Source of the DNA: Noviherbaspirillum_A sp963522035
Lineage (GTDB): Bacteria > Pseudomonadota > Gammaproteobacteria > Burkholderiales > Burkholderiaceae_D
Assembly (NCBI GenBank): GCA_963522035.1
Contig: CAUQYP010000215.1
Coordinates: forward strand, 1 to 8,023
DNA length: 8,023 bases
Direction: 5' to 3'
Below the pieces are notes generated by a model, which was not told where the DNA came from, did no database searches, and was given only the letters and a program-made list of their open reading frames with translations. Numbering within the stretch: the first letter of the stretch is position 1; every line of letters begins with the position of its first letter. Positions 1 to 7,222 of the stretch are shown here, in pieces. Made by a program: the position numbers and the translations under genes.

Positions 1-86
<86 letters not shown>

Positions 87-109
87 AAGTGGCGCTTCTG
101 GCGCAAGCC

Positions 110-123
110 AGCATGAACATGCT
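110..123 (-). other. Small inverted repeat directly after the ppc stop codon
   Basis: AGCATG and CATGCT flank a 2-nt centre, immediately after the TAG stop of ppc. As RNA it would form only a 5-bp stem with a 4-nt loop, and no T-tract follows on the minus strand, so it is not a convincing intrinsic terminator. It could help 3'-end formation or be chance. Confidence 0.3.
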
Positions 124-3000
124 CTAGCCGGTATTGCGCAGGCCGGCAGCGATGCCGTTGATCGACAGGTGTATGCCCCGATGCACCCGGCCATCGTGCT
201 TGCGGCCCTCGGCCGCATTGGCGCGGTTGCGCTTGATCAGCTCGACCTGCAGGTGGTTCAGCGGGTCGAGATAGGCGAAGCGGTTCTGGATCGAGCGCGC
301 CAGCAGCGGATTGCTTTCCAGCCGGGTCTTCGCGCCGGTGATCTGGCCCAAACAGGCCACGGTCTGCTCATGCTCGGCGGTGATGCGCTTGAAGATCGTG
401 TTGCGCAGCTTGCGTTCGGTCACCAGTTCGGCGTAGCGCGAGGCGACCGCGAGGTCGGTCTTGGAAAGCACCATGTCCATATTGGACAGCAGCGTGGCAA
501 AGAACGGCCATTCCTGGTGCATCGCCTTCAGCGTTGCCAGCCGCGCCGTGCGCCCGCGTTTGGCGGCTTTTGCATCGGTGCCTTCCAGCCAGGCCGAGAT
601 GGCGCTGCCGAAGCCGTACCAGCCCGGCAGCAGCAGCCGGCACTGGCCCCACGAAAATCCCCAAGGGATTGCGCGCAGGTCCTCGATGCGGCGGCTGGCC
701 TTGCGCGAGGCCGGGCGCGAACCGATGTTGAGTTCGGCAATCTCCGCAATCGGCGTCGCCGCAAAGAAGTAGTCGGTGAAGCCGGGCGTCTCGTACACCA
801 GGTCGCGGTACGCGTGGTATGCCAGGCCGGACAGCTCGTCCATCACCCGTTCGAAGGCTGCCAGCCGTTCGGCGTCGCGGCTGCTCTCGGACGGCGGCAT
901 CAGGCTCGCTTCCAGCGTGGCCGCGACCAGCAGCTCGAGGTTGCGCCGCCCGATCTCGGGATTGGAAAACTTCGACGCAATGATTTCGCCCTGTTCGGTC
1001 AGCCGGATCTGGCCGTTCACGGTGCCGCTGGGCTGGGCCAGGATCGCCTCGTAGCTCGGGCCGCCGCCGCGTCCGACCGTGCCGCCGCGTCCATGGAACA
1101 GGCGCAGCGTGACGCCGGCGCGCTTGAAGACATCGACCAGCCTGGTCTCGGCCTTGTACAGCTCCCAGGTCGAGGTCAGGAAACCGCCGTCCTTGTTGGA
1201 GTCCGAATAGCCGAGCATCACTTCCTGCAGTTCGCCCTGCTTGGTGATGAGCCGCCGCACCACCGGGATGGCCATCAGGTTTTCCATGATCTCGGCTGCG
1301 CGGCGCAGGTCGGGTATGGTTTCGAACAGCGGTATCACCATCAGTTCGAGGTCGCTTTCCGGCTCGTCGCCGGCGTCGGTGTCGTGCCAGCGGCTGCGCA
1401 GCAGGCCGGTTTCCTTCTGCAGCAGGAAGACTTCCAGCAGGTCCGACACTTCCTCGGTATGCGAGATGATGTAGTTGCGGATCGCCTTGGCGCCGTAGCG
1501 GGCGCGGATCTCGCGCGCGGTGCGCAGCACGCCCAGTTCGACATTGGCTTCGTCGCTGTAGCTGATGTAGGGCGAGGTGAGCAGCCCTGGCCGCGCAAGC
1601 TCCGCCAGCAGCAGCTTGACCTTGGCGTCTTCGGACAGCGCTGCATAGTCGGCCTCGACCCTGGCGCAGGCGAACAGTTCGGACAGGACGCGTTCATGCA
1701 CGTCCGAACTCTGGCGCATGTCCAGCGTGGCCAGGTGGAAGCCGAAAATTTCGGACGCGCGCAGCAGCGACGCCAGCCGCGGCCTGACCAGCGCGGCGCC
1801 GAAATTGGCCCCCAGCGAATCGGCGATCGTTTGCAGATCCAGCGTAAACGCGATGGCGCTCTCGTACGGGTCGGCATGGCCCACTTCCTTGCGCAGGATG
1901 TTGGAGGCGCCCAGCGCCCGCGCAGTGGCGGCCAGCCTGGCATATACATAGATCAGCGCGCGGCGGTAGGGCTCGTCGTTGCGATGCGCCGACAGGTCCG
2001 GCGACGCATCTGCCAGTGCCTGCAGTTCCGGGCTCACGCCCACCAGCAGCGTCGAGATCGACAGTTCCGCGCCCAGCGCATGGACTTCCTGCAGGTAGAA
2101 ATCGAGGATGGTCGTCGACTGCCGCGTCAGCGCATGCTGCATGGTTGCCGCATTCACGTTCGGGTTGCCATCGCGGTCGCCGCCGATCCAGCTGCCCATC
2201 TGCACGAACGGCGGCAGCTTCAGCGCCGCGCCTTTCTTCTGCTGCTGCGGAAACTGGGCGGCCAGCTCGACTTCCATGTCGTCGAACAGCGCCGGCAGCT
2301 CGCGCAGGAAGGTAATGCGGTAGTAGGACAGCGCATTCTCGATCTCGTCGGCCACTGTGAGTTTCGTATACCGCAGCATCCGCGTCTGCCACAAGGTCGC
2401 CACCTGCGCATGCAGCAGTTCGCCGTTGCGCGTGCGTTCGCGCGGCGTCAGCGCCAGGTCGCGCTCGGCCAGCAGGCGGGCGATCTCGTGCTCGGCGTCC
2501 AGGATGCTCTTGCGCTGTACCTCGGTGGGGTGCGCGGTCAGCACCGGCGACACCAGCGCGCCGTCGAAGAACTCGCGGATCGCCGTGCCCGGCACGCCGG
2601 CGTCATCCAGCCGCGACAGCGCATGCGCAATGCTGCCCGGCTGCGTCGCCGACCCGGCAAGCTGGTGCGCGCGCCGGCGCCGGTTGTGATGCTGGTCCTC
2701 GGCGATATTGGCCAGGTGCGAGAAATACGAGAACGCCCGCACCACCGAGATGGTCTGCTCGCGCGTGAGCTTCTTGAGCATGCGGTTGAGTTCGGCGCCG
2801 GCCACCGGGTCGGCCTCGCGGCGAAAACGCACGGCGGTCTGCCGCACCGTCTCGACGACTTCGTACACGGCATCGCCTTCCTGCGCCCGCAGCACTTCGC
2901 CCAGCAGGCGGCCCAGCATCCGTATGTCTTCCTTCAGCGGCGCATCCTTGTCGACTGCTGCCGGGTTCGTCCTGCCAGGGGTTTTCAGCTGCTTTGCCAT
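124..3000 (-). CDS. ppc: Phosphoenolpyruvate carboxylase
   Basis: Ppc carboxylates phosphoenolpyruvate with bicarbonate to oxaloacetate and phosphate, the anaplerotic supply of the TCA cycle; it is a cytosolic homotetramer in the family. The product is 958 aa, longer than the 883 aa of E. coli Ppc, with the excess in the N-terminal part and internal loops. Visible signatures are TAHPTE at 155-160 (His157 matches catalytic His138 of E. coli), GSWIGGDRDGNPNV at 269-282, GYSDSNKDGG at 597-606, FHGRGGTVGRGGGP at 635-648 (His636, Arg638 and Arg644 match His579, Arg581 and Arg587) and GSRPASR at 760-766. The C-terminus ends in the conserved RNTG. The four residues that bind the inhibitor aspartate in E. 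coli (Arg587, Lys773, Arg832, Asn881) are all present as Arg644, Lys847, Arg907 and Asn956, so aspartate feedback inhibition is likely. The ATG at 3000 is preceded by GGAG at a rather long 14-nt spacing. The gene is transcribed divergently from hemC and appears intact. Confidence 0.98.
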   Translation of the reverse strand: MAKQLKTPGRTNPAAVDKDAPLKEDIRMLGRLLGEVLRAQEGDAVYEVVETVRQTAVRFRREADPVAGAELNRMLKKLTREQTISVVRAFSYFSHLANIAEDQHHNRRRRAHQLAGSATQPGSIAHALSRLDDAGVPGTAIREFFDGALVSPVLTAHPTEVQRKSILDAEHEIARLLAERDLALTPRERTRNGELLHAQVATLWQTRMLRYTKLTVADEIENALSYYRITFLRELPALFDDMEVELAAQFPQQQKKGAALKLPPFVQMGSWIGGDRDGNPNVNAATMQHALTRQSTTILDFYLQEVHALGAELSISTLLVGVSPELQALADASPDLSAHRNDEPYRRALIYVYARLAATARALGASNILRKEVGHADPYESAIAFTLDLQTIADSLGANFGAALVRPRLASLLRASEIFGFHLATLDMRQSSDVHERVLSELFACARVEADYAALSEDAKVKLLLAELARPGLLTSPYISYSDEANVELGVLRTAREIRARYGAKAIRNYIISHTEEVSDLLEVFLLQKETGLLRSRWHDTDAGDEPESDLELMVIPLFETIPDLRRAAEIMENLMAIPVVRRLITKQGELQEVMLGYSDSNKDGGFLTSTWELYKAETRLVDVFKRAGVTLRLFHGRGGTVGRGGGPSYEAILAQPSGTVNGQIRLTEQGEIIASKFSNPEIGRRNLELLVAATLEASLMPPSESSRDAERLAAFERVMDELSGLAYHAYRDLVYETPGFTDYFFAATPIAEIAELNIGSRPASRKASRRIEDLRAIPWGFSWGQCRLLLPGWYGFGSAISAWLEGTDAKAAKRGRTARLATLKAMHQEWPFFATLLSNMDMVLSKTDLAVASRYAELVTERKLRNTIFKRITAEHEQTVACLGQITGAKTRLESNPLLARSIQNRFAYLDPLNHLQVELIKRNRANAAEGRKHDGRVHRGIHLSINGIAAGLRNTG

Positions 3001-3022
3001 GATGGGAATGCGTGCTCCATAG

Positions 3023-3046
3023 TGGGGAATGGGGAAGATGGGGCAA
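3023..3046 (+). repeat. G-rich short direct repeats between ppc and hemC
   Basis: TGGGGAA occurs twice in tandem (3023-3029, 3030-3036) and a third related copy, TGGGGCAA, lies at 3039-3046. The G4 runs sit on the plus strand, so they would appear as C-runs in any ppc leader transcript. The repeats lie upstream of the proposed hemC -10 box and within 50 bp of the ppc start. Whether they bind protein, form a G-quadruplex or are simply low-complexity sequence cannot be told from the sequence. Confidence 0.6.
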
Positions 3047-3055
3047 AGGCCCCAT
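3038..3055. promoter_or_regulatory. Inverted repeat (candidate operator or leader hairpin) in the ppc-hemC divergent region
   Basis: ATGGGGC (3038-3044) and GCCCCAT (3049-3055) form a perfect 7-bp inverted repeat around AAAG. It covers the -35/spacer zone of the proposed hemC promoter and abuts its extended -10. If ppc transcription starts further right, the same sequence would form a GC-rich hairpin in the ppc leader. Either an operator or an RNA hairpin is possible; the sequence does not decide. Confidence 0.4.
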
Positions 3056-3063
3056 GCTAGAAT
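3055..3063 (+). promoter_or_regulatory. Candidate extended -10 promoter of hemC
   Basis: TGC-TAGAAT is an extended -10 element (TGn plus a hexamer matching TATAAT at 5 of 6 positions). No good -35 hexamer is visible 16-18 bp upstream, which is usual for extended -10 promoters. Transcription would start near 3070, giving a leader of about 25 nt before the TTG at 3096. This placement argues against translation starting at the upstream ATG (3054) or GTG (3012). Confidence 0.5.
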
Positions 3064-3095
3064 CTTCGGCTTCCAGCCCAGCAGAAGAGCCCGTC

Positions 3096-4049
3096 TTGAA
3101 CTCTCCAGAGATCCCTACTTTTACCGGAAGACTCGTGATCGCATCGCGTGAAAGCCGGCTTGCCATGTGGCAGGCCGAACATGTGCGCGCACAGTTGCTT
3201 GAATTATATCCTCACAGTACGGTCGAGATTCTCGGCATGACCACCCGCGGCGACCAGATCCTCGACCGCACCCTGTCCAAGGTCGGCGGCAAGGGCCTGT
3301 TCGTGAAGGAACTGGAAATTGCCATGCTGGAAGGTCATGCGGACCTGGCGGTCCATTCGCTGAAGGACGTGCCCATGGAACTGCCGCCGGAATTCGAACT
3401 GGCCGCAGTGCTGGAGCGGGAAGACGCGCGCGACGCCTTCGTCTCAAACGACTACGACAACCTGGCTGCCTTGCCGGACGGCGCGGTGGTCGGCACCAGC
3501 AGCCTGCGCCGCCAGGCGCTGGTTGCCGCGCGCTTTCCGCACCTGGTGATCCGGCCCTTGCGCGGCAACCTCGACACCCGCCTTGGCAAGCTCGACCGCG
3601 GCGAATACGCAGCCATCATCCTGGCGGCAGCCGGGCTGAAGCGGCTGGGGCTGCCGGAACGCATCCGCAGCCTGCTGGAACCCGAGCAAAGCCTGCCGGC
3701 GCCGGGGCAGGGCGCCATGGCGATCGAGATACCGGCCGGCCGCGACGACCTGCGGCAACTGCTTGCGCCGCTCAACCATGCGGCGACATCGGCCGCAGTG
3801 CGCGCCGAGCGTACCCTGTCGCGCGTGTTCGGCGGCAGCTGCCAGGTGCCGCTGGCCGCCTATGCGACGGTGACAGGCGACCAACTCCACATGCGTGCGA
3901 TGGTCGGCACGCCCGATGGCCTGCGCGTCGCCACCGCCGAAGCCACCGGCCCGACCAGTGCGCCCGAAGCGCTGGGCCAACAGATAGCCGAAGTGCTTAA
4001 TACGCAGGGCGCAGCCGCCATCCTGGAGGCTTGCAAGGCGGATGCCTGA
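3096..4049 (+). CDS. hemC: Porphobilinogen deaminase (hydroxymethylbilane synthase)
   Basis: HemC joins four porphobilinogen molecules into hydroxymethylbilane, using a dipyrromethane cofactor fixed to a cysteine; it is a cytosolic enzyme. With the TTG start the protein is 317 aa, close to the 313 aa of E. coli. Visible features are IASRESRLAMWQ at 15-26, GGKGLFVKELE at 64-74, HSLKDVP at 87-93 (Asp91 matches catalytic Asp84), GTSSLRRQ at 133-140 with substrate-binding arginines, PAPGQGAMAIE at 201-211, and GGSCQVPLAA at 246-255, where Cys249 is the cofactor attachment site. The TTG at 3096 (MNSPEIP...) is chosen because AGAAG lies about 8 nt upstream, the N-terminus then fits the family, and a -10 box covers the upstream ATG at 3054. 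The in-frame GTG at 3012 would add 28 unconserved residues. The end overlaps hemD by 8 bp, which suggests translational coupling. Confidence 0.96.
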   Translation: MNSPEIPTFTGRLVIASRESRLAMWQAEHVRAQLLELYPHSTVEILGMTTRGDQILDRTLSKVGGKGLFVKELEIAMLEGHADLAVHSLKDVPMELPPEFELAAVLEREDARDAFVSNDYDNLAALPDGAVVGTSSLRRQALVAARFPHLVIRPLRGNLDTRLGKLDRGEYAAIILAAAGLKRLGLPERIRSLLEPEQSLPAPGQGAMAIEIPAGRDDLRQLLAPLNHAATSAAVRAERTLSRVFGGSCQVPLAAYATVTGDQLHMRAMVGTPDGLRVATAEATGPTSAPEALGQQIAEVLNTQGAAAILEACKADA

Positions 4050-4812
4050 TCCGGTCGTCATTACCCGGCCAGCCGCACAGGCCGTGCCATTGGCCGGACG
4101 CCTTGCCGCGCTGGGCCACGAAGTGGTGGTATTCCCGCTGCTCGAGATCCAGCCCTTGCCGGACCCGTCCGGGTTGCAGGCCGCGCTGGCCGACGTCTCC
4201 GCCTATGCGCTGGTAGCGTTCGTCAGCCCGAACGCGATCGATGCGGCCTGCGCCGTGCGGACCGACTGGCCGCCGGGTGTCACGCTGGCCGTGGTGGGCG
4301 AGGGCAGCCGTGCTGCGCTGGCGCGCCATGGCATCAATCCGGCCAATGCCACCATCGTCAGCCCGGCCAATACCCAGCGCACCGATTCCCAGACCCTGCT
4401 CGAAACACTGGACCTCGAAAGCTTGCGCGGCAAGCGGGCGCTGATCGTACGAGGCGAAACGGGGCGTGAACTGCTGGGCGATGCGCTACGTTCTGCTGGC
4501 ATGGACGTGCGCCAGATAGCTGCCTACCGGCGCAGCATTCCGCCATTCGACCTGGAGCGGCAGCAAACGCTGGCGCGCCTGCTCGGCTGCGGCAGCCGCT
4601 GGGTCATCACCAGCTCGGAAGCCCTGCGCGGACTGGTGGACATGGCGGACGCGCTCGGCGGCGCCGACGCTGTTGTGAAGTTGCAACATAAGCGGCTGAT
4701 CGTGCCTCACCTGCGCATCGAAGAAACCGCGCACGCGCTCGGTTTTCACTCTGTGCGGCTGACCGGATCAGGCGACGAAGCGCTGATTGCCGCGTTACAA
4801 TCCTGCGCATGA
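4042..4812 (+). CDS. hemD: Uroporphyrinogen-III synthase
   Basis: HemD cyclises hydroxymethylbilane with inversion of ring D, giving uroporphyrinogen III, the branch point to haem, sirohaem and cobalamin; it is cytosolic. The 256-aa product has the family's usual length and two-lobed design: VVITRP at 5-10, FVSPNAID at 60-67, VVGEGSRAAL at 84-93, RGETGRELL at 137-145, AAYRR at 160-164 (Tyr162 aligns with the conserved tyrosine of the family), TSSEAL at 190-195 and VRLTGSGDEALI at 238-249. HemD sequences diverge strongly, so the assignment rests on these short motifs together with position right after hemC. The ATG lies inside the last codons of hemC, with GGAGG about 12 nt upstream and AAGGCGG directly before it. 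The stop overlaps the hemX start as ATGA. Confidence 0.95.
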   Translation: MPDPVVITRPAAQAVPLAGRLAALGHEVVVFPLLEIQPLPDPSGLQAALADVSAYALVAFVSPNAIDAACAVRTDWPPGVTLAVVGEGSRAALARHGINPANATIVSPANTQRTDSQTLLETLDLESLRGKRALIVRGETGRELLGDALRSAGMDVRQIAAYRRSIPPFDLERQQTLARLLGCGSRWVITSSEALRGLVDMADALGGADAVVKLQHKRLIVPHLRIEETAHALGFHSVRLTGSGDEALIAALQSCA

Positions 4813-5912
4813 ACGACGCGCCCTATAACTCCGAATTGCCCCCGCCACGGTATGCGGCGGGCGTGGCAGAGCCGGTCGGACCCTCATCGATGCGCCACCG
4901 CAACGGCCGCCTCGGCTACGCGCTGCTGGCGGTCCTGGCGCTGCTGCTGGCGCTGCAATGGTGGACGACGCGTTCGGAAGTGCGCACGCTGCGCCGGGAA
5001 ATGGCGCAACGCCTGCAGACCGGCGACAGCATCGCCACCGAGGGCCGGACCATCGCCAGGTCGGTGCAGGACAATGTCCGTGAATTGCAAACCAAGGTAT
5101 CGGTGCTGGAAGGCAAGCAGGTGGAAAACCAGAGCCAGCAACTGGCGTTGGAGCAGCTGTACCAGGAACTGTCGCGCAACCGCGACGACTGGGCGCTGGC
5201 CGAGATCGAACAGGTATTGTCGACCGCAAGCCAGCAACTACAGCTTGCGGGCAATGTGCAGGGGGCGTTGATCGCCCTTCAAAATGCCGACACCCGCCTG
5301 TCGCGCGCCGACAAGCCGCAGTTCATCACGATACGCCGCGCGCTGGCCGGCGACATCGATAAGCTCAAGGCGCTGCCCTCGGTCGATGTAACCGGCATTG
5401 CGCTGAGGCTGGACAGCCTGATTACCCAGGTCGACCGGCTGCCGCTGCTGGCAGATGAAAAACCCGCGCTGCCGGCAAGCCCGCCCAGGAACAGCAGCGC
5501 CGCTTCCGGCACGCCGTCGGCCAGTGCCGCCTGGCTCACCGCGATCAATGACAAGTGGCAGAGCTTTTCGAGTGAAATGTGGACCGAGGTCCGCCAGTTG
5601 ATACGCGTGCGCACCGTCGACAACCCGAATGCCTTGCTGCTTTCGCCGACCCAGGCTTATTACGCCCGCGAGAACCTCAAGCTGCGGCTGCTGAGCGCCC
5701 GGCTGGCGCTGCTTTCGCGTAACGAAAGTGCGTTCCGCAGCGACCTTGCCGCCGCGCAGGACACCATCAACCGCTATTTCGACACCCGCGCCCGCCAGAC
5801 CCAGTCGGCGCAGGCGCTGCTGAAGCAGGTGCAGGGCAGCGACCTCAGCATCGAGATGCCGACGCTCAATGCCAGCCTGGGCGCGGTGCGCGACTTCAAG
5901 GCCAAGCCCTGA
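4809..5912 (+). CDS. hemX: HemX family inner-membrane protein
   Basis: The product is 367 aa and belongs to the HemX family encoded next to hemD in many proteobacteria. It is often labelled uroporphyrin-III C-methyltransferase, but no SAM-methyltransferase motif is visible, so enzymatic activity should not be assumed. In order: a proline-rich cytoplasmic N-terminus (1-34), one hydrophobic membrane segment (about 36-51), a polar heptad-like stretch likely to be coiled coil (about 55-125), then the family core with ALAEIEQVLSTASQQL at 129-144 and ALQNADTRL at 156-164. A Pro/Ser/Ala-rich linker (218-240) leads to a second conserved part with NPNALLLSPTQAYYARENLK at 272-291. The topology implied is N-terminus inside and a large periplasmic domain. 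The start is fixed by the ATGA overlap with hemD; no clear Shine-Dalgarno precedes it, so coupling to hemD translation is likely. A role in haem or tetrapyrrole handling at the membrane is inference from context. Confidence 0.9.
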   Translation: MNDAPYNSELPPPRYAAGVAEPVGPSSMRHRNGRLGYALLAVLALLLALQWWTTRSEVRTLRREMAQRLQTGDSIATEGRTIARSVQDNVRELQTKVSVLEGKQVENQSQQLALEQLYQELSRNRDDWALAEIEQVLSTASQQLQLAGNVQGALIALQNADTRLSRADKPQFITIRRALAGDIDKLKALPSVDVTGIALRLDSLITQVDRLPLLADEKPALPASPPRNSSAASGTPSASAAWLTAINDKWQSFSSEMWTEVRQLIRVRTVDNPNALLLSPTQAYYARENLKLRLLSARLALLSRNESAFRSDLAAAQDTINRYFDTRARQTQSAQALLKQVQGSDLSIEMPTLNASLGAVRDFKAKP

Positions 5913-5921
5913 TCACGGACC

Positions 5922-7118
5922 ATGCGCATATTCCTCTGGCTCGTCGCTCTCCTGGCAACCGCGATCGGACTCGCGGTCATGGCGCGGTTCAATGCCGGCA
6001 ACGTGGTGCTGTTCTATCCGCCGTACCGGGTCGACCTGTCGCTCAATTTCTTCCTGCTGCTGCTGTTCCTGCTGTTCCTGCTCAGCTACGTCGTGCTGAA
6101 TGCGATCCGCAGCGCGCAGAAAATGCCGGCGCGGGTCATCGAATATCGCCGCACCCGGCGCGAGCGCGAAGGCAATCGCGCCTTTCGTGAAGCGTTGAAA
6201 GCGCTGTTCGAGGGCCGTTTCGGCCATTCCGAAAAAGCCGCCGTGCGGGCCGAGCAGCTGGAAGAAAACCGGGGACTGGCGGCCCTGATCGGCGCCCGCG
6301 CCGCGCACCGGATGCGGCAAACGGCCCGGCGCGACGCCTGGCTCGCCCAGGCGCAGCAAGACCCGGCGCTGAAGACCGCGCGCCTGATGACGGCGATCGA
6401 ACTGCTGGTCGACGACGACCAGCCGGAAGCCGCGCTCGACACGGTGCGCGAACTCAATGCCAACGGCACCCGGCACATCCACGCATTGCGGCTGGCCCTG
6501 AAGGCCAACCAGCGCGCCCGGAACTGGCCCGAAGTGCTGCGGCTCACGCGCACGCTGGACAAGAACAATGCGTTGCATCCGGCGCTCTCGCAACGCCTGC
6601 GGGAGCTGGCCTACAAGGACCTGCTGTCGGACCGCCGGCACGACGCCGAGTCGGTGCGCCGCGTCTGGTCGACCGTGCCCGATGCCGATGCGCTGAAAGC
6701 GGCGATTGCCGTGCGGGCGGCCGATGCCTTCAATGCCCACGGCCTGCACCAGGACGCGGCGGCGCTGGTGGAAAAAGCGCTGGCGCATGAATGGGACGAC
6801 AGGCTGGTGTGCGCATACCGCCGCGCAGCAGCGCCGGAGAACTCGCCGGCGCTGCTGGCCCAGATCGAGCGCTGCGAGCAGTGGGCGCACGCGCACCCGA
6901 ACGACGCCGAACTCGGGCTAACGCTGGGCACGCTCTGCCTCAGGCAGAAATTGTGGGGCAAGGCCCAGCGTTACCTGGAGCAGGCATTGTCCGACGCCGT
7001 CCATGCAGGCACGCTGCGCGAGGTCCACCTGAAACTGGCCCAGTTGCATGAAGCGCTGAACAACCCGGAACAGGCATCGGCCCATTACCGGCAATGCGCT
7101 CTGGCAACGCTGCTCTGA
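5922..7118 (+). CDS. hemY: HemY family inner-membrane TPR protein
   Basis: The 398-aa protein starts 9 bp after hemX and has the HemY architecture: a first membrane segment (about 3-20), a short loop containing FYPPYRVDLS at 31-40, a second very hydrophobic segment (about 43-60), and a long soluble alpha-helical region with TPR-like repeats, clearest at about 326-358 and 364-395. Both termini are expected on the cytoplasmic side. It must not be confused with the Bacillus HemY protoporphyrinogen oxidase; no FAD-binding motif is present. The biochemical role is not settled; involvement in late haem synthesis or delivery is inferred from its constant linkage to hemCDX. The ATG at 5922 has only a weak GGA nearby (ACGGACC), consistent with being read from the hemX transcript. 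A short 5-bp-stem hairpin follows the stop. Confidence 0.92.
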   Translation: MRIFLWLVALLATAIGLAVMARFNAGNVVLFYPPYRVDLSLNFFLLLLFLLFLLSYVVLNAIRSAQKMPARVIEYRRTRREREGNRAFREALKALFEGRFGHSEKAAVRAEQLEENRGLAALIGARAAHRMRQTARRDAWLAQAQQDPALKTARLMTAIELLVDDDQPEAALDTVRELNANGTRHIHALRLALKANQRARNWPEVLRLTRTLDKNNALHPALSQRLRELAYKDLLSDRRHDAESVRRVWSTVPDADALKAAIAVRAADAFNAHGLHQDAAALVEKALAHEWDDRLVCAYRRAAAPENSPALLAQIERCEQWAHAHPNDAELGLTLGTLCLRQKLWGKAQRYLEQALSDAVHAGTLREVHLKLAQLHEALNNPEQASAHYRQCALATLL

Positions 7119-7126
7119 ACGGGTCC

Positions 7127-7142
7127 GGCGGCATGGTCCGCC
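7127..7142 (+). terminator. Weak hairpin after hemY
   Basis: GGCGG (7127-7131) and CCGCC (7138-7142) can pair around a 6-nt loop, starting 8 bp after the hemY stop. No T-run follows, only CTTGATG. It may slow or mark the end of the hem transcript but is weak as an intrinsic terminator. Confidence 0.3.
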
Positions 7143-7155
7143 TTGATGCGCGTCG

Positions 7156-7184
7156 CTTTCACCCGTTGGCAAAGAAGCTATAAT
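7156..7184 (+). promoter_or_regulatory. Promoter of ppa
   Basis: A perfect TATAAT lies at 7179-7184. CTTTCA at 7156-7161, with 17-bp spacing, is the best -35 candidate but matches TTGACA at only three positions. Transcription would begin near 7191, giving a leader of about 32 nt, A/T-rich at its start, before the ppa ATG. This gives ppa its own promoter independent of hemCDXY, as expected for a constantly needed enzyme. Confidence 0.7.
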
Positions 7185-7222
7185 CTGCCGACTTAAAATT
7201 TTCACCACTTCTGGAAACTGCC

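Noticed and set aside
3053..3058. TAGCAT on the minus strand as a -10 box for ppc, facing the hemC promoter
   Set aside because: Only four of six positions match and there is no -35 at a suitable distance; the ppc promoter is not identifiable with confidence.
4796..4801. TACAAT just before the hemX ATG, resembling a -10 box for a leaderless hemX transcript
   Set aside because: No -35 or extended -10 accompanies it, it lies inside hemD coding sequence, and the ATGA overlap explains hemX expression adequately.
4809..5912. Annotation of hemX as uroporphyrinogen-III C-methyltransferase
   Set aside because: The sequence has a membrane anchor, coiled coil and HemX core but no SAM-dependent methyltransferase motifs; the enzyme name is inherited from database labels.
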